A stretch of DNA of 64,000 bases, taken from contig NZ_BJEA01000016.1 in the NCBI RefSeq assembly GCF_005405425.1, forward strand, positions 1 to 64,000, given 5' to 3'. Position 1 is the first letter of the stretch. Each line of letters begins with the position of its first letter. The position numbers and the translations under genes are program-made. This DNA is from Lactiplantibacillus modestisalitolerans (lineage in GTDB: Bacteria; Bacillota; Bacilli; Lactobacillales; Lactobacillaceae). The notes beneath the pieces are model-generated. The model saw nothing but the letters and a program-made list of their open reading frames with translations, had not been told where the DNA came from and searched no databases. Positions 16,901 to 26,162 of the stretch are shown in pieces.

Positions 16901-19900
16901 CAGTGTCGGTGTCGGTATCCGTATCAGTATCCGTGTCCGTATCAGTATCTGTGTCAGTATCGGAGTCCGTATCCGTATCAGTATCCGCGTCCGTATCCGT
17001 ATCTCCACCTAGTGAATCTGCCGCCAACTGAGCCCAGTAACCGGCATCGTCAGCCGCCGCAGCGGCCTGCTCTTGCGCCTTCTTCGCTTTCGCCGCCTCT
17101 TCGGCTGCTACCTTAGCGTAACTGGATGCCGCCGCATTATCGCCAGCCGCTTCGTGCGCCTTAGCTTGTTCGTGGGCCTCCTTTGCCGCGGCAGCGGCAC
17201 TAGAAGCAGCGGCCGCTGCATCACTCGCTGCTTGAGCTGCTTCCTGCGCCTTTTGCGCGTAAGAACTAGCCGTCGAATTACTGTCAGAATAGTTTCCAGC
17301 AACGTTTGCGTAGGAGTTAGCGACTGATTCATATTCTGAAGCTGAGTTCGCATAATCGTTTGCCTGGCTCGCCGCCGAGGAAGAATCACCCGTCGCAACC
17401 GCATTCACGGTTAAAGTTGCTTCCCCGACCTTCATTTCAGTAGTCGTACTGTTACCATTCTCATCGGTCGTTGTGATCGTTACGATCAAATAGTACTTAC
17501 CACTCTGGCCAGTTTTGACATCCGTAAATGACAAGTACGGACTATTAGCGCCTTCAATTAGCGTCACGTTTCCGTTTTCGTCAATAAAGTACCATTGATA
17601 AGTGGAGTTCTCATCGACAACGTTAGCGTCGCCCACTGGATGCCATTCAAAATCATCACCCGCTGAAACGTTTTGATCTTCTAGTCCGTTCCCAATCGTG
17701 ATGGTCTTAGTTGCCGTATAAACGGACCCATCCGCGTTGGTGATTGTTACCGTAATCGTCACCGTCCCAGCCTTGTAGACGGTCAGTAAACCGGAGTCGT
17801 CGATGGTCGCAATACTGGAGTCACTCGTACTCCACGTGATGGTCCCAGTCGCGTTCCCCGGGTTCGTGATGCTAACGTACTGGCCGGTCGTATTGTCCTT
17901 TTCGTTATTTCCAGTTGGGAGGACAATGTAGTCGTCACCATCAATTTCAATCCCGGTTGCCGGAATATCTTTGTCATAAATGTGAACTTCAGCACCATCA
18001 CTGGCAAACGTCGTACTTCCTACTAAATTATTAAAAACTGAAATCATCTGGAACACCATTGTTCCAGTATAATCGGCACTGACTTCAAAGATCAGTGTGC
18101 TTCGACCCTTGTTGTACGTCGGTACGAGAACGCCACTCCCATCATTATTGGATTCCTCAATAATGGTAATGTAACCCTTCGCCGCCGCATCAGCCGCCGT
18201 CATCCAGGTTCCGTTAATTTGCACGTACCAAGTCGTTTTAACTCCGAAGGAATAGTACCCCAGCGCCCGTGAGCTGGAACCAGATAGCGTGACCCGCGAT
18301 CCCGACTTAATCGAAGTAACCTTGGTCGGTTGCGAAGTCATCCCACCGTCAGTAATGATGCCAAGAATGGTTGAAACGTTCCCGGTATTTTTATTATCCT
18401 TTAAAGTTCCTAAATCGTTGGAGTAATTAATCGCTTGAACCGCTAAATCCTTAGCCTCATCCGCTTGCTGGGCAGCCGTTGCCGCGTAAGCTCCCGCTTC
18501 CGCTGCCGCACTACTTGCAGCGTTCACGTAGGAACTAGCCGCCGCAAAATCGCCCGCTGCAATTGCGGAAGTCGCTTGGCTCATGTACTGGGCCGCTAAG
18601 CTAGCCGCTTCACTAGCCGAATTAGCCGCCCGGGCTACATCAGCTGCCTTAGCGTTCGTTTGGTTAGCATACGACTTACCGAGATCCGTGTTTTGCTTAT
18701 AACCCCCCGTTTTATCTTGAACATTTTGGTTAGCGGAAGATGCCGCTGCATTCGCAGCCGCCGCCGCACTCGAAGCCGCCGCTGCTAAGGAATTGTAGTA
18801 GGCTGCCTGTGAGTTAACTACGGCCATCGTCAGCGCAGAAGCCGCACTAGAGGCTGCTTGCAATTGATTGGTCGCATTCTTAAGCCATAAATCAGCAGCA
18901 CTTGATTGGTAAGCTGCCGAGCTATAATTACCTTCAGCTGCATACGAGGCCGCTAGACTAGCCGCCGTTGCCGCTTGATCCGCATAGGACTTAGCCGCTG
19001 CGGCCGCCGAAGCCGCCGCCGAGTTATACGCCGCCGTCGTTGCATCGTTAAATTGACTACCCCCGGTGTTGTAGGCGTTCGCAGCGTCGGCCGCGTTTGA
19101 GGCCGCCTGGTTAGCTTGATTAGCCGCCGAACTCGCCGCCGAAGCTGCTCCCGCTGCATAACTCGAACCAAGATAGTCGTTTGCGTTTGAACCCCCATTT
19201 TCAGAAGTTGAAACTTGGAGGGCTTTTTCAACAAAGTTTAAAGCTTCCGTTGCCGCTGAGCGGGCTTGGCTGGCATAATTTTCAGCCTGACTGGCATAGT
19301 CCGCCGCCGCTAACGCGTATGAACTAGCTGCTTCATAATTACCACTCGCTTCGGCGGCCGCCGCACTCGCCTGCGCCGCCTTAGCCGCACTTGCGGCTTC
19401 CATTGCCTGAACCGCATAGCTTGCCGCTTTCTTTTGCGCCGCATAGGCCGAGTTCATGTGGTCCGTTGAAAGCGCACCGGATAAATCAATGGAATCTTCA
19501 GCATTCTTAATCGCATCAGCCGCGTTATTGGCCGCGGAATTTGCAGAAGAGGCCGAACTGTTCGCCGTGTTCGCAGAGCTGTCCGCCTGCTGCGTGTAGG
19601 TCCCATTTGGATCAGTCACGACGATGGTTAAAACGTTTCCGGACGCCTTAAACGGGTCGCTAATCAAGTACTTACGCTTCGACCCACTAACTGTCGCTTG
19701 GAAGTAGTACGTTCCGGCCGTTTTCATAGCGGCTAAATAACTCTCCAAGCTCGCTCCGTCAATGATTTTCCAAGTATTACCATCCGTTGAAACGTACCAC
19801 ACGTATGTCGCCGTTCCAACCAGACTATAACCGCTCCCCAGATCCAACGTATTCGTAATATTAATTGACTCGCCAACCTTGATGGTTTCGGTCGTCGTAT

Positions 19901-21836
19901 TCGAAACCAACGTGGCCCCATCATTAACGACCTGTTCACCGGTTGTATCACTCGCAAACCGCTTCGCCAAGTCCGCGTTTTGCGCCGCTACCTTAGCATA
20001 GTTTTCCGCATCGGTCGCCGCGTTTTTGGCAATCCGCATTAGCGCATCCGCCGCTTCCGGCGTAGCTGCCGTTTTAGCCGCCGTTGCCGCCGAACTAGCT
20101 GTTTGGGCCGCCGTTGCTGCTTTAGCCGCAGCATCTGCTGCTAAGGATGCGTAGTTCTGGGCTTGCGTTCCGTTGTATTTGCCAGCTTCCTGGGCCGAGC
20201 TACTTGCCGCGTTGCTCTGATTTGCCGCGACGGACGCACTGGAGCTGGCGTTTGTTGCGATGTTTTTAATGGCTAGTTGGTTAGCCTGACTGGCACTGGC
20301 TTCAGCTGCCGTACCAGCACCGGTTGCAGTGTTACCCGCCTTGATGGCCGCATCCATGGCCGTTCCCACTTGCGTGTACGCCGCGCTAGTTGCTTCATAA
20401 TCACCATTCGCTGCGTTGGTTTGAACCGCTTGAAAGGCCGTGTAAGCCGTTGCCGCCGCACTCTTAGCCGCATCCGCTGCTGCTTGGGCCGCAACTGCAT
20501 TACTGCTCGCCGCATTGTAAGCCGCCGAAACCGCTGCATCACCCTTATTATACTGAGTCGCCAGGTAAGCACTACTTGCGGCTTTGGCCGCGGAGTTAGC
20601 CGCTTCCTCAGCTGCCTTAGCTGCCGAACTCGCCGCCGCATAACTACTGTTCGCGAGATCAACCATCCCCTGAGTCGCACCCTGACGACCATCCGCTGCT
20701 GCCTGCGAAGCCGCATCGGCCGCGGCAATCGCCCGTTCAGCTGCTGAACTCGCCGCACTTAACGCTTTCACATATTCGGCTAAGTTGGTACTAGTCGTCC
20801 CAACTTCGTCATCCATCGCTTGCGAATACATGTTAGCTAGACTGGAATAATGCGCCGCAAGGTCCGCTGCCACCACCGCTTCTTGATAAGCACTATTGGC
20901 CGCGCTCGCGGCATTTTGGGTCGTCGAATTCTTAACTAACTGGGCGTAACTACTTGCAGCCGCCGCATTTGAGGCCGCCTTAGCTTTCGCTTCAGCTGCC
21001 GCACTCGCATTATCATTACTGGTATTGTTGGCAACCTGCGCTGGTTGCGTTGCCGTAGAACTGGCCGCCGCACTGGCTTGGGATTTAGCAGCCGCCGAAC
21101 TAGTCGTAGTTTCTGCAGCTGAACTAGCCGAAGAACTGGCCGCCGCACTACTCGTTTGATCCTTGGTGGCCGCACTTGATTGACCTTGTTCCTGCGACTC
21201 ATTGGTTGACGCGCTGGTATCTACCGGCGTGTCGTTTGCCGCTGATTGTGTCCGCGTTTCCGTTGACTGGGCCGCAGCCGCCAACTCGGACTGAGTTGCT
21301 GATTCCGGTTGAACCGGCGTCGATTGATTACTTTGGTTAGTATCTAAACTTTCCGTATCCGCCGCTTCAGAACGACTCTGGGTGGTCGCTGCCGAACTAA
21401 CCGAAGTAGCTTCCGTCGAAACTGATTTACCCGTTTGACTATTAGCCCCTTGAGAAATCAAATCGGAATTCCGACTGCTATCAGTTTGGGAAGAAACTGA
21501 AACATTGGTTACGGTGGTAGGCGTATTCGTCGCTCCCGCTGATTGGGACGCGGCTAACGCTGCCGCTTGAGCCGCCAATAGTACGTCATCATCTTGTTCC
21601 ACCGGTTCATTAGGATTTGTGACCGCCTCGTCAGTTGGTGACGCCTTAACGACGAGGGCCGGATTTTGATCAGCCGTCTGACTTGCTGTCGTCTGATCCG
21701 CATGGGCAACGGTGTGGATTGCCCCCGTTAATGCAAAGGAAGCAATGGTTGTAAATACCCAGGATTTACCAACCTTAAACATCTTATAATGGAGCTTAGG
21801 ATCGCCATTAAAGGCCTTATTTCTCAGAAATTTCAT
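10998..21836 (-). CDS. Giant serine/threonine-aspartate-repeat surface adhesin (glycoprotein)
   Basis: A 3612-residue secreted protein. Residues 1-46 are a long signal peptide with KMFKVGKSW (18-26), the KxYKxGKxW type of serine-rich adhesins, and cleavage predicted after AHA46. A Ser/Thr/Gln-rich stretch follows. Ala/Ser-rich helical repeats fill about 290-635, 750-1150 and 1480-1611, interrupted by Ig-like domains near 637-750 and 1155-1290, a Big_2-like domain near 1293-1382 and an Ig-like domain near 1382-1480. Residues 1612-3450 are TD/SD dipeptides, mostly TD. The C-terminus has a membrane span (3583-3605) and RRKRDDE, but no LPxTG. The start is the ATG at 21836 with AGAGGG upstream; a TTG 12 codons earlier lacks a site. 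Likely glycosylated by the adjacent Gtf pair. Confidence 0.9.
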   Translation of the reverse strand: MKFLRNKAFNGDPKLHYKMFKVGKSWVFTTIASFALTGAIHTVAHADQTTASQTADQNPALVVKASPTDEAVTNPNEPVEQDDDVLLAAQAAALAASQSAGATNTPTTVTNVSVSSQTDSSRNSDLISQGANSQTGKSVSTEATSVSSAATTQSRSEAADTESLDTNQSNQSTPVQPESATQSELAAAAQSTETRTQSAANDTPVDTSASTNESQEQGQSSAATKDQTSSAAASSSASSAAETTTSSAAAKSQASAAASSTATQPAQVANNTSNDNASAAAEAKAKAASNAAAASSYAQLVKNSTTQNAASAANSAYQEAVVAADLAAHYSSLANMYSQAMDDEVGTTSTNLAEYVKALSAASSAAERAIAAADAASQAAADGRQGATQGMVDLANSSYAAASSAAKAAEEAANSAAKAASSAYLATQYNKGDAAVSAAYNAASSNAVAAQAAADAAKSAAATAYTAFQAVQTNAANGDYEATSAAYTQVGTAMDAAIKAGNTATGAGTAAEASASQANQLAIKNIATNASSSASVAANQSNAASSSAQEAGKYNGTQAQNYASLAADAAAKAATAAQTASSAATAAKTAATPEAADALMRIAKNAATDAENYAKVAAQNADLAKRFASDTTGEQVVNDGATLVSNTTTETIKVGESINITNTLDLGSGYSLVGTATYVWYVSTDGNTWKIIDGASLESYLAAMKTAGTYYFQATVSGSKRKYLISDPFKASGNVLTIVVTDPNGTYTQQADSSANTANSSASSANSAANNAADAIKNAEDSIDLSGALSTDHMNSAYAAQKKAASYAVQAMEAASAAKAAQASAAAAEASGNYEAASSYALAAADYASQAENYASQARSAATEALNFVEKALQVSTSENGGSNANDYLGSSYAAGAASAASSAANQANQAASNAADAANAYNTGGSQFNDATTAAYNSAAASAAAAAKSYADQAATAASLAASYAAEGNYSSAAYQSSAADLWLKNATNQLQAASSAASALTMAVVNSQAAYYNSLAAAASSAAAAANAAASSANQNVQDKTGGYKQNTDLGKSYANQTNAKAADVARAANSASEAASLAAQYMSQATSAIAAGDFAAASSYVNAASSAAAEAGAYAATAAQQADEAKDLAVQAINYSNDLGTLKDNKNTGNVSTILGIITDGGMTSQPTKVTSIKSGSRVTLSGSSSRALGYYSFGVKTTWYVQINGTWMTAADAAAKGYITIIEESNNDGSGVLVPTYNKGRSTLIFEVSADYTGTMVFQMISVFNNLVGSTTFASDGAEVHIYDKDIPATGIEIDGDDYIVLPTGNNEKDNTTGQYVSITNPGNATGTITWSTSDSSIATIDDSGLLTVYKAGTVTITVTITNADGSVYTATKTITIGNGLEDQNVSAGDDFEWHPVGDANVVDENSTYQWYFIDENGNVTLIEGANSPYLSFTDVKTGQSGKYYLIVTITTTDENGNSTTTEMKVGEATLTVNAVATGDSSSAASQANDYANSASEYESVANSYANVAGNYSDSNSTASSYAQKAQEAAQAASDAAAAASSAAAAAKEAHEQAKAHEAAGDNAAASSYAKVAAEEAAKAKKAQEQAAAAADDAGYWAQLAADSLGGDTDTDADTDTDTDSDTDTDTDTDTDTDTDTDTDTDSDTDTDTDTDTDTDTDTDTDTDTDTDTDTDTDTDTDSDTDTDTDTDTDTDTDTDTDTDTDTDSDADTDSDTDTDTDTDTDTDSDTDTDTDTDTDTDTDSDTDTDSDTDTDSDSDTDSDTDTDTDTDTDTDSDSDTDSDTDTDTDTDTDTDTDTDSDTDTDSDTDTDTDTDTDTDSDTDTDSDSDTDTDTDTDSDTDTDTDSDSDTDTDTDTDSDTDTDTDTDSDTDTDTDTDSDTDTDTDTDTDSDTDTDSDTDTDTDTDTDTDTDTDTDTDTDTDTDTDTDTDSDTDTDTDTDTDTDTDTDTDSDTDTDTDSDTDTDTDTDTDTDSDTDTDSDTDTDSDSDTDTDTDTDSDTDTDTDSDTDTDTDSDTDTDSDTDSDTDTDTDTDSDTDSDTDTDSDTDTDTDSDTDTDTDSDTDTDTDSDTDTDSDTDSDTDTDTDTDSDTDSDTDTDSDTDTDTDSDTDTDTDTDSDTDTDTDTDSDTDTDSDTDTDSDSDTDTDTDTDSDTDTDTDTDTDSDTDTDTDTDTDTDTDSDTDTDTDTDTDSDSDTDSDTDTDTDSDTDTDTDTDTDTDTDTDTDTDSDTDTDSDSDTDSDTDTDTDSDTDTDTDSDTDTDSDTDTDTDSDTDTDTDTDTDSDTDTDSDSDTDSDTDTDTDTDTDTDTDTDSDTDTDSDTDTDSDTDTDTDTDTDSDTDTDTDTDSDTDSDTDTDTDTDTDTDSDTDSDTDTDTDTDTDSDSDTDTDTDTDSDTDTDSDSDTDSDTDTDTDTDTDTDTDTDSDTDTDSDTDTDTDTDTDSDTDTDSDTDTDTDTDTDSDTDTDTDTDTDTDSDTDSDTDTDTDTDTDSDSDTDTDTDTDSDSDTDTDTDTDTDTDTDTDTDTDTDTDTDTDTDTDSDTDTDTDTDTDSDTDSDTDSDTDTDTDSDTDTDTDTDTDTDSDTDTDTDTDSDTDTDTDSDTDTDSDSDTDTDTDTDTDTDTDTDTDTDTDTDSDTDTDSDTDTDTDSDSDTDSDTDTDTDTDTDTDTDTDTDTDTDTDTDTDSDTDTDSDTDTDTDTDTDTDTDTDTDTDTDTDTDTDTDTDSDTDTDTDADTDTDSDTDTDTDTDTDTDTDTDSDSDTDTDTDSDTDTDSDTDTDTDTDTDTDTDTDTDTDTDTDTDSDTDTDTDTDTDSDTDSDSDTDTDTDSDTDTDSDSDTDTDTDSDTDTDTDTDTDTDSDTDTDTDTDTDTDTDTDSDTDTDTDTDSDTDTDTDTDTDTDSDSDTDSDSDTDTDTDTDTDTDTDTDTDTDSDTDTDTDTDTDTDSDTDSDTDTDTDSDTDSDSDTDTDTDSDTDTDSDSDTDTDTDSDTDTDTDTDTDTDSDTDTDTDTDTDTDTDTDSDTDTDTDTDSDTDTDTDTDTDTDSDSDTDSDSDTDTDTDTDTDTDTDTDTDTDSDTDTDTDTDTDTDSDTDSDTDTDTDTDSDTDSDTDTDSDTDSDTDTDSDTDTDTDSDTDTDTDTDTDTDTDTDTDTDTDSDSDTDTDTDTDTDTDSDTDTDTDSDTDTDSDTDTDSDSDTDTDTDSDTDTDSDTDSDTDTDSDTDSDSDTDTDTDTDTDTDSDTDTDSDTDTDTDTDTDSDSDTDTDTDTDTDTDTDTDTDTDTDSDTDTDTDSDTDSDTDTDSDTDTDTDSDTDTDTDTDSDTDTDTDTDTDSDSDTDTDTDTDTDSDTDTDTDSDTDTDTDSDTDTDTDSDTDTDTDSDTDTDTDTDTDTDSDTDTDSDTDTDSDTDTDTDTDTDTDTDTDTDTDTDTDSDTDTDSDTDTDSDTDTDTDTDTDTDSDTDTDTDTDLNTGSNNGTSGSNTVGGTGSTTGDAGSTNNTVIGGSNTGTNSATTTNTTNLTTSAGNASPQTLGTTPVSPATFSTVTGTTNSAVPTNDESSKRTSRTAVSKDDKLKPSDDSKKVSKQKTQQHDYAKVNTQARWGLIGSILAAIAAAGAGVWYLFGRRKRDDE
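12574..13433. repeat. Exact 426-bp tandem duplication inside the TD/SD repeat
   Basis: Bases 12574-12999 are followed by 13000-13433, which match them without mismatch (about 434 bases including the overlap) at an offset of exactly 426 bp, that is 71 hexamers or 142 residues. The third-base pattern is identical across both copies, so the duplication is much younger than the surrounding repeat. Confidence 0.9.
15520..15848. repeat. Exact 162-bp tandem duplication inside the TD/SD repeat
   Basis: Bases 15520-15681 and 15682-15848 match without mismatch at an offset of 162 bp (27 hexamers, 54 residues). A second, independent recent expansion step. Confidence 0.9.
16201..16380. repeat. Six 30-bp tandem units inside the TD/SD repeat
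   Basis: Units of five hexamers: three consecutive exact copies (16201-16230, 16231-16260, 16261-16290), then a variant, another exact copy (16321-16350) and a variant. A short-period expansion nested in the hexamer array. Confidence 0.88.
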
Positions 21837-21872
21837 TGGTTTGCCCTCTTTCTTTACCCATCGCGGGGTCAA

Positions 21873-22030
21873 CTGTCGTCTTTGTTTTAAACTAGAACGG
21901 CAATAAAAGCCATTGACGATTAAGGCACTTTACCTTCAATGACGACTTTACCGCGTTCTTTGTATATTTATATTATATATTCTAAATAATAACGATGCTA
22001 ATAAATATTAATCGAAATTTTTCAACGTAA
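21873..22030 (-). promoter_or_regulatory. Upstream region of the adhesin gene
   Basis: The minus strand carries an AT-rich block (about 21958-22020) with TATAAT inside ATATATAATATA, then a leader of roughly 120 bases to the ATG. Within the leader GTCATTGAAGG and CCTTAATCGTCAATGGC can pair imperfectly. The -35 match is poor, so the exact promoter is uncertain. Confidence 0.4.
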
Positions 22031-22228
22031 TTATTTCTCCCAAGGATATTTACCATTTTCATCTTTCGGCGTTGCACGCATCATTTTGCGCGTTCCTTCG
22101 TCTAACTCATGTTTGGTTCGATGCCGGTTACGATGTCTAATCCACAAAACCAGACCGCCCAGTAAGAGGTAGGCACCTAACCGAATGGCCATTTTTAAAG
22201 TTCCATAAGCTGATAGAACGACCATCAA
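22031..22228 (-). CDS. Small membrane protein of unknown function
   Basis: About 65 residues: one membrane segment (roughly residues 8-27, LKMAIRLGAYLLLGGLVLWI) followed by a basic/acidic cytosolic tail (RHRNRHRTKHELDE) ending KYPWEK. AAGGGGTGA precedes both the ATG at 22225 and a TTG at 22228. I recognise no family. It lies upstream of and in the same direction as the adhesin, separated by 194 bp with an AT-rich promoter-like block, so co-transcription is not certain. Confidence 0.65.
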   Translation of the reverse strand: MMVVLSAYGTLKMAIRLGAYLLLGGLVLWIRHRNRHRTKHELDEGTRKMMRATPKDENGKYPWEK

Positions 22229-22527
22229 AAATCACCCCTTTACGTCACCCACTAAACTGCGGTGATTCGTTTAATGACAAAAAATAAGAACCGCCATCGT
22301 CTAGTTGGCCTGATCATGATTAAACAAATGTGCTAATCAACGGATTGGTTTCGACTGTTACTCAGATGAAAGCGATTGATTCTTCTACGCTAGTATTTAT
22401 ATCATATAAATTTTAATCATGCATGGATTTGCGCACGTAAATTATAAATAAATAATTTATAACTTGCGCAAAACGCGCCACTATAATATATTTAGCTCAA
22501 TTAGACTAACCCGAAAGGAACTTACCG
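22229..22527. promoter_or_regulatory. Divergent AT-rich intergenic region
   Basis: Holds the starts of two divergent small genes. Visible are several AT-rich palindromes (TTTATATCATATAAA around 22397-22411, AAATTATAAATAAATAATTTAT around 22439-22460), a TATAAT at 22482-22487 serving the plus-strand gene, and ATGAAAGCGATTGAT near 22367, a partial match to a CcpA cre site. No -35 fits well. Confidence 0.4.
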
Positions 22528-22812
22528 ATGCGTTTAATTGATTTTAAATTATCAACGGCTGATTTATGGCAAGGATTGCCATTATACTTGGAAACTTCAA
22601 AACACGCCCGGATTGCCATCAACGCTTTACAGTTGCATGACCACCAGTTAATCTTAATTCCAGCGGCCCGCCAGCACCCCCTTACCTTGGACCAGTTCAA
22701 CGCTCGAACCCGTCAAATTGGCGGTCAGACCCAGCTTTACGTGCAGGCCAATCCGACGCCCTTACGCTTGTTTGGCTACCGAATTGAAAATCAGCAACTG
22801 TTATTGGGCTAA
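22528..22812 (+). CDS. Hypothetical small cytosolic protein
   Basis: A 94-residue protein, unknown family. AAAGGAA stands upstream of the ATG, and the composition is coding-like. It has no signal peptide or membrane span; it is rich in Leu/Gln/His (ALQLHDHQLILIPAARQHP) and suggests a small beta-rich fold. It is the only plus-strand gene between the adhesin and obgE and is followed by no clear own terminator. The convergent obgE terminator at 22870 may serve it. Confidence 0.65.
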   Translation: MRLIDFKLSTADLWQGLPLYLETSKHARIAINALQLHDHQLILIPAARQHPLTLDQFNARTRQIGGQTQLYVQANPTPLRLFGYRIENQQLLLG

Positions 22813-22869
22813 CCAAAAGCCGTCATTTTCGTGCATGCGCTTTCAATTTACTTCATAAAAATCACGCCT

Positions 22870-22901
22870 AAAAAAGCGCTTGGCCATCGCCAAGCGCTCC
22901 T
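22870..22901 (-). terminator. Terminator of obgE
   Basis: Minus strand hairpin AGCGCTTGG/CCAAGCGCT followed by six T residues, 22 bp after the obgE stop. Confidence 0.88.
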
Positions 22902-22922
22902 TAACCGCATTCACCAGTTCAA

Positions 22923-24218
22923 TTAATCCATGAACTGGAACGCGTAATCTAAAATCTGAATTGTATCATCATTCTTGGCACCTGCGGCCCGTAAGGCGTC
23001 ATCAACGCCCATCCCGCGGAGTTGCCGTGCAAACCGCATCAAACTTTCTTCGTGGTTCAAATCGGTCATCTTGAAGAGCCGTTCGAGCTTTTCACCACTC
23101 AAGACATACAAGCCCTCTTCTGGGTTTTCAACCTTAAAGTCAGGGTTCGCATCCGTCGTGTAATCCCGGTGTTCAACGTCATCGACACCCTTAACTGGGA
23201 ACTGGGGCGTCTTATCTAATAAGTCAGCCGTCTGCGCTAACAAGGCCGTTAACCCCTGCTGCGTGATGGCAGAAATTGGATAAACGGCTGGTACCGTTTC
23301 GAAGGTGTTGTCCTGCGCCAACTTAACCTTAAACTTTGCCAGGTTGTCCGCCGCGTCTGGCATATCCATTTTGGTTGCAACCACGATTTGTGGCCGTTTC
23401 AACAAATCGGGATCATAACTAGTCAACTCATGATTGATTTTGACGTAATCATCAAACGGATCATTTTCTTCAATCCCACTCATATCCACTAAGTGTAAAA
23501 TGACCCGGGTCCGTTCAATATGACGCAGGAACTGAATTCCCAAGCCAACTCCGTTTGCCGCCCCTTCAATTAATCCAGGTAAGTCGGCCATTACAAAATC
23601 GCGGCCATCATCTAAGCGCACCATACCAAGGTTGGGGACCAAGGTTGTAAAGTGGTACGCCCCAATCTTGGGCTTAGCACTCGTGACAACTGATAAGAGT
23701 GTCGACTTCCCAACCGAAGGAAAGCCCACTAAACCGACGTCCGCAAGCACCTTTAGCTCCATCCGAATCGTTAGCTCGCCACCCGGCTCACCATTTTCCG
23801 CAATTTCTGGAGCCGGATTTTTAGGACTGGCAAAATGGATGTTTCCGCGACCACCCCGACCGCCCTTAGCAACAACTAAGCGCTGGTCCTTCTCCGTAAT
23901 ATCACCAATTAACTTGCCGGTGTCAGCGTCCGTCACGACCGTTCCTAATGGGACGTTAATCACTTTGTCCTGTGCGGACCGCCCCGTCATTTGCTTGATC
24001 ATCCCGTTACCGCCGTTATCGGCTTTGAATTTACGCGTATACCGGAAATCCATCAAGGTGCGTAACCCTTCATCGGCTTGCAAAATAATACTGCCTCCGC
24101 GGCCACCATCACCACCGGCCGGACCGCCATTCGGCACGAACTTTTCACGGCGGAAAGCAACCATGCCGTTACCACCGTTACCGGCCTTTACATCTACTTT
24201 TACTTGATCAACAAACAT
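22923..24218 (-). CDS. obgE: GTPase ObgE/CgtA
   Basis: Essential ribosome-associated GTPase linked to 50S assembly and stress control. The 431 residues show the glycine-rich Obg fold (1-158, [31 protein letters not shown]), a G domain with G1 GFPSVGKST (near 165-173), G3 DLPG, G4 ATKMD, and the lactobacillar OCT domain at the C-terminus. It is transcribed alone and divergently from fruR, with the 246-bp intergenic region holding the fruR operators. Confidence 0.97.
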   Translation of the reverse strand: MFVDQVKVDVKAGNGGNGMVAFRREKFVPNGGPAGGDGGRGGSIILQADEGLRTLMDFRYTRKFKADNGGNGMIKQMTGRSAQDKVINVPLGTVVTDADTGKLIGDITEKDQRLVVAKGGRGGRGNIHFASPKNPAPEIAENGEPGGELTIRMELKVLADVGLVGFPSVGKSTLLSVVTSAKPKIGAYHFTTLVPNLGMVRLDDGRDFVMADLPGLIEGAANGVGLGIQFLRHIERTRVILHLVDMSGIEENDPFDDYVKINHELTSYDPDLLKRPQIVVATKMDMPDAADNLAKFKVKLAQDNTFETVPAVYPISAITQQGLTALLAQTADLLDKTPQFPVKGVDDVEHRDYTTDANPDFKVENPEEGLYVLSGEKLERLFKMTDLNHEESLMRFARQLRGMGVDDALRAAGAKNDDTIQILDYAFQFMD

Positions 24219-24364
24219 GTTTTTCCCCTGTTTCTTCTATATTATTTATCTACGAAAGGTTTCGTGCGAAATTAGATACCTGACCTAGTATACAAATGTT
24301 CGCGCGCTTCGTCAAAAGTTCTGCGGCCAACGGCCACTAAACTCCGGGTTTGCGTCTCCGTGAC

Positions 24365-24443
24365 TTTTTCAATGACGGTTTTTGAACTTTTTTGACGTTT
24401 TTTGAATGTTTTTGTTGCGTTTTGATAGTTGAACGCGTATATT
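24365..24443 (+). promoter_or_regulatory. fruR-fruK-fruA promoter with phased T-tracts (probable FruR operators)
   Basis: TTGCGT (24415-24420) and TATATT (24438-24443) with a 17-bp spacer form the promoter. Overlapping and upstream of it are six T-tracts starting at 24365, 24379, 24388, 24398, 24409 and 24420, mostly 9-11 bp apart, each in a context like GTTTTTTGAA or TTTTTTGACG. DeoR-family FruR regulators bind such direct repeats; the phasing should also bend the DNA. Confidence 0.65.
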
Positions 24444-24464
24444 AGTCTGCGGAGGGATTTGAAA

Positions 24465-25220
24465 ATGCTTACAGAGGAACGGCAACAATACATTCTAAAT
24501 GCGATTCGTTTTAAGGGCATTATTAAAATCAAGGACATCTGTTCCAAAACGAATTGTTCAGAGTCAACGGCCCGCCGTGACTTGCAACAACTCGAAGAAC
24601 AGGGGGAACTCGTTCGCGTCCACGGTGGCGCGAAATACATGAACTCACTCCAAGAGGAACCGGCCATGAACGACAAGGTTTCCCGCAACGTTGATGCTAA
24701 GGACCAGATTGCTCAGCAAGCTGTCGCTAACATTCAAATTGACGACGTGATTTACTTGGACGCGGGGACCTCAACCCTCGCCATGATTCACCATTTAAAT
24801 CCCGGCTACAACTTACGGGTCGTTACTAACGGGGTCGTCCACGCATCCGCACTAGCGGATATGGGGATTAAAACCTACCTATTAGGTGGCAATTTAAAAA
24901 ACGTTACCAAGGCCGTTATTGGTCCCGAAGCCGTCAAATCGTTACAGGAGTATCGGTTCAACAAAGTTTTCCTAGGAATCAACGGTGTCCACCCGAAATT
25001 TGGGTTAACAACGCCCGATCCCGACGAAGCGATCGTTAAAAAAACGGCCATCGCGCAAAGCGAAGAAAGTTTTATCCTGGCCGATAGTTCCAAATTCGAC
25101 CACGTCTCGTTCGCCCGGGTCACTGATCTTGCCAGCGCAACGATCATCACGGGTAAGTTAACCCCGACCCTGGCCGAACAGTATCAGCCATTAACTACCA
25201 TTCAGGAGGTTAAATCATGA
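24465..25220 (+). CDS. fruR: DeoR-family transcriptional regulator of fructose genes
   Basis: A 251-residue repressor: winged HTH at the N-terminus (RQQYILNAIRFKGIIKIKDI, CSKTNCSESTARRDLQQLE), the signature RVHGGA, then a DeoR C-terminal sugar-phosphate sensing domain (LDAGTSTLAMIHHL, VVTNGVVHA, KVFLGINGV). By family it responds to fructose 1-phosphate or a related sugar phosphate. The start is the ATG at 24465 with GGAGGG upstream; the upstream 12 in-frame codons lie inside the promoter. It overlaps fruK by 4 bp (ATGA). Confidence 0.93.
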   Translation: MLTEERQQYILNAIRFKGIIKIKDICSKTNCSESTARRDLQQLEEQGELVRVHGGAKYMNSLQEEPAMNDKVSRNVDAKDQIAQQAVANIQIDDVIYLDAGTSTLAMIHHLNPGYNLRVVTNGVVHASALADMGIKTYLLGGNLKNVTKAVIGPEAVKSLQEYRFNKVFLGINGVHPKFGLTTPDPDEAIVKKTAIAQSEESFILADSSKFDHVSFARVTDLASATIITGKLTPTLAEQYQPLTTIQEVKS

Positions 25221-26134
25221 TTTATACCATTACCGTCAATCCATCGATTGATTACGTGGTGCAACTCCCCCACATGGCACTCGGTAGCGTGAACCGCTTA
25301 GCGCACACTGCTAAATTGCCTGGTGGTAAGGGAATCAACGTTTCACAAATTTTAAACGACTTAGAACAGCCGAACCGCGCCCTCGGGTTCATCGGTGGTT
25401 TTACGGGTGATTTCATTCATACCGCTTTAAAGGCGAAGGGGTTGGATTGCCACTTCACACAAATTGCGGATGATACCCGCATCAACGTCAAGATTCACGC
25501 CGACGAAGAAACCGAATTAAACGGGGCCGGCCCTGATATCACCGCTAACGAAATCGACCAATTCTATCAAGAATTAGCCGGGTTAACCCCCGACGACGTT
25601 GTCGTAATGTCCGGTAGTCTCGCACCCAGTCTTCCCGATAGTTTCTATTATGATATTATTCAAAAAGTGGAAGCAGCTGGCGCGAACTTTGTGATTGACA
25701 CGACTGGTGAAGCCCTCAAAAAGACACTTCCTAGCCATCCGTTGGTCGTTAAACCCAATAACCATGAATTAGCTGATTACTACCACACGACCTTTAATAA
25801 TCAAGCCGACATCATTGCGGCTGGTAAACGGATGCTCGCTGAAGGGGCTCAACACGTTTTAATTTCAATGGCCGGTGACGGTGGTTTATTAATTACACCA
25901 GACGCCGTTTACTTCAGCCCTGCCCCTAAGGGAACCGTCATCAATTCAGTTGGTGCTGGTGACTCAATGATTGGTGGCTTTGTTGGTACTTTTGCTAAGA
26001 CGCACGACGCCGTTGAGAGTTTCCGTTACGGCTTAGCTTGCGGTTCCGCAACCGCCTTCTCAGAAGACATTGCCACCCGCGCTAAGATCGATGAAATTTT
26101 ACCGCTCATTAAGATTGAACAATTAACAAACTAA
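25217..26134 (+). CDS. fruK: 1-phosphofructokinase
   Basis: Phosphorylates fructose 1-phosphate to fructose 1,6-bisphosphate with ATP. It is a 305-residue PfkB-family kinase: YTITVNPSIDYVV at the start, LPGGKGINVSQIL near residue 35, and the C-terminal GAGDSMIGGF with the catalytic Asp near 250. It is translationally coupled to fruR and followed by fruA after 28 bp. Supplies the second step after the fructose PTS. Confidence 0.96.
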   Translation: MIYTITVNPSIDYVVQLPHMALGSVNRLAHTAKLPGGKGINVSQILNDLEQPNRALGFIGGFTGDFIHTALKAKGLDCHFTQIADDTRINVKIHADEETELNGAGPDITANEIDQFYQELAGLTPDDVVVMSGSLAPSLPDSFYYDIIQKVEAAGANFVIDTTGEALKKTLPSHPLVVKPNNHELADYYHTTFNNQADIIAAGKRMLAEGAQHVLISMAGDGGLLITPDAVYFSPAPKGTVINSVGAGDSMIGGFVGTFAKTHDAVESFRYGLACGSATAFSEDIATRAKIDEILPLIKIEQLTN

Positions 26135-26162
26135 CATTTCCAGAAAGGACTGTTACCAGAAA

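Larger units (their letters stand above)
11487..17003 (-). repeat. 5.5-kb hexamer repeat (GAY-WCN) encoding the TD/SD region
   Basis: About 920 copies of a 6-bp unit reading GA(T/C)-(A/T)C-N on the coding strand, so Asp alternates with Thr (ACN) or Ser (TCN). Every serine uses TCN, one base from ACN threonine, and rare GCN alanines appear (for example near 13663 and 16705), as expected of point changes in one ancestral unit. The third positions vary freely, so the repeat is old and selected at protein level. The unit contains no stop in several frames, which is why long spurious reading frames cover it on both strands. Confidence 0.97.

Noticed and set aside
11483-17008. An 1841-codon second minus-strand frame (Ile/Thr/Arg/Pro-rich) inside the adhesin repeat.
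   Set aside because: Shadow of the same hexamer array in another frame, with no start context.
11212-17031. A 1939-codon plus-strand reading frame (Ser-Val/Ser-Glu repeats) antisense to the adhesin.
   Set aside because: It arises because the GAYWCN hexamer has no stop in this frame. It lacks a ribosome site, a sensible start and any non-repeat protein features; the minus frame has signal peptide, domains and anchor-like tail.
22360-22385. Possible CcpA cre site upstream of the 94-residue hypothetical gene.
   Set aside because: Matches only part of the consensus (TGAAAGCG without the complementary half). Mentioned in the intergenic entry but not called.
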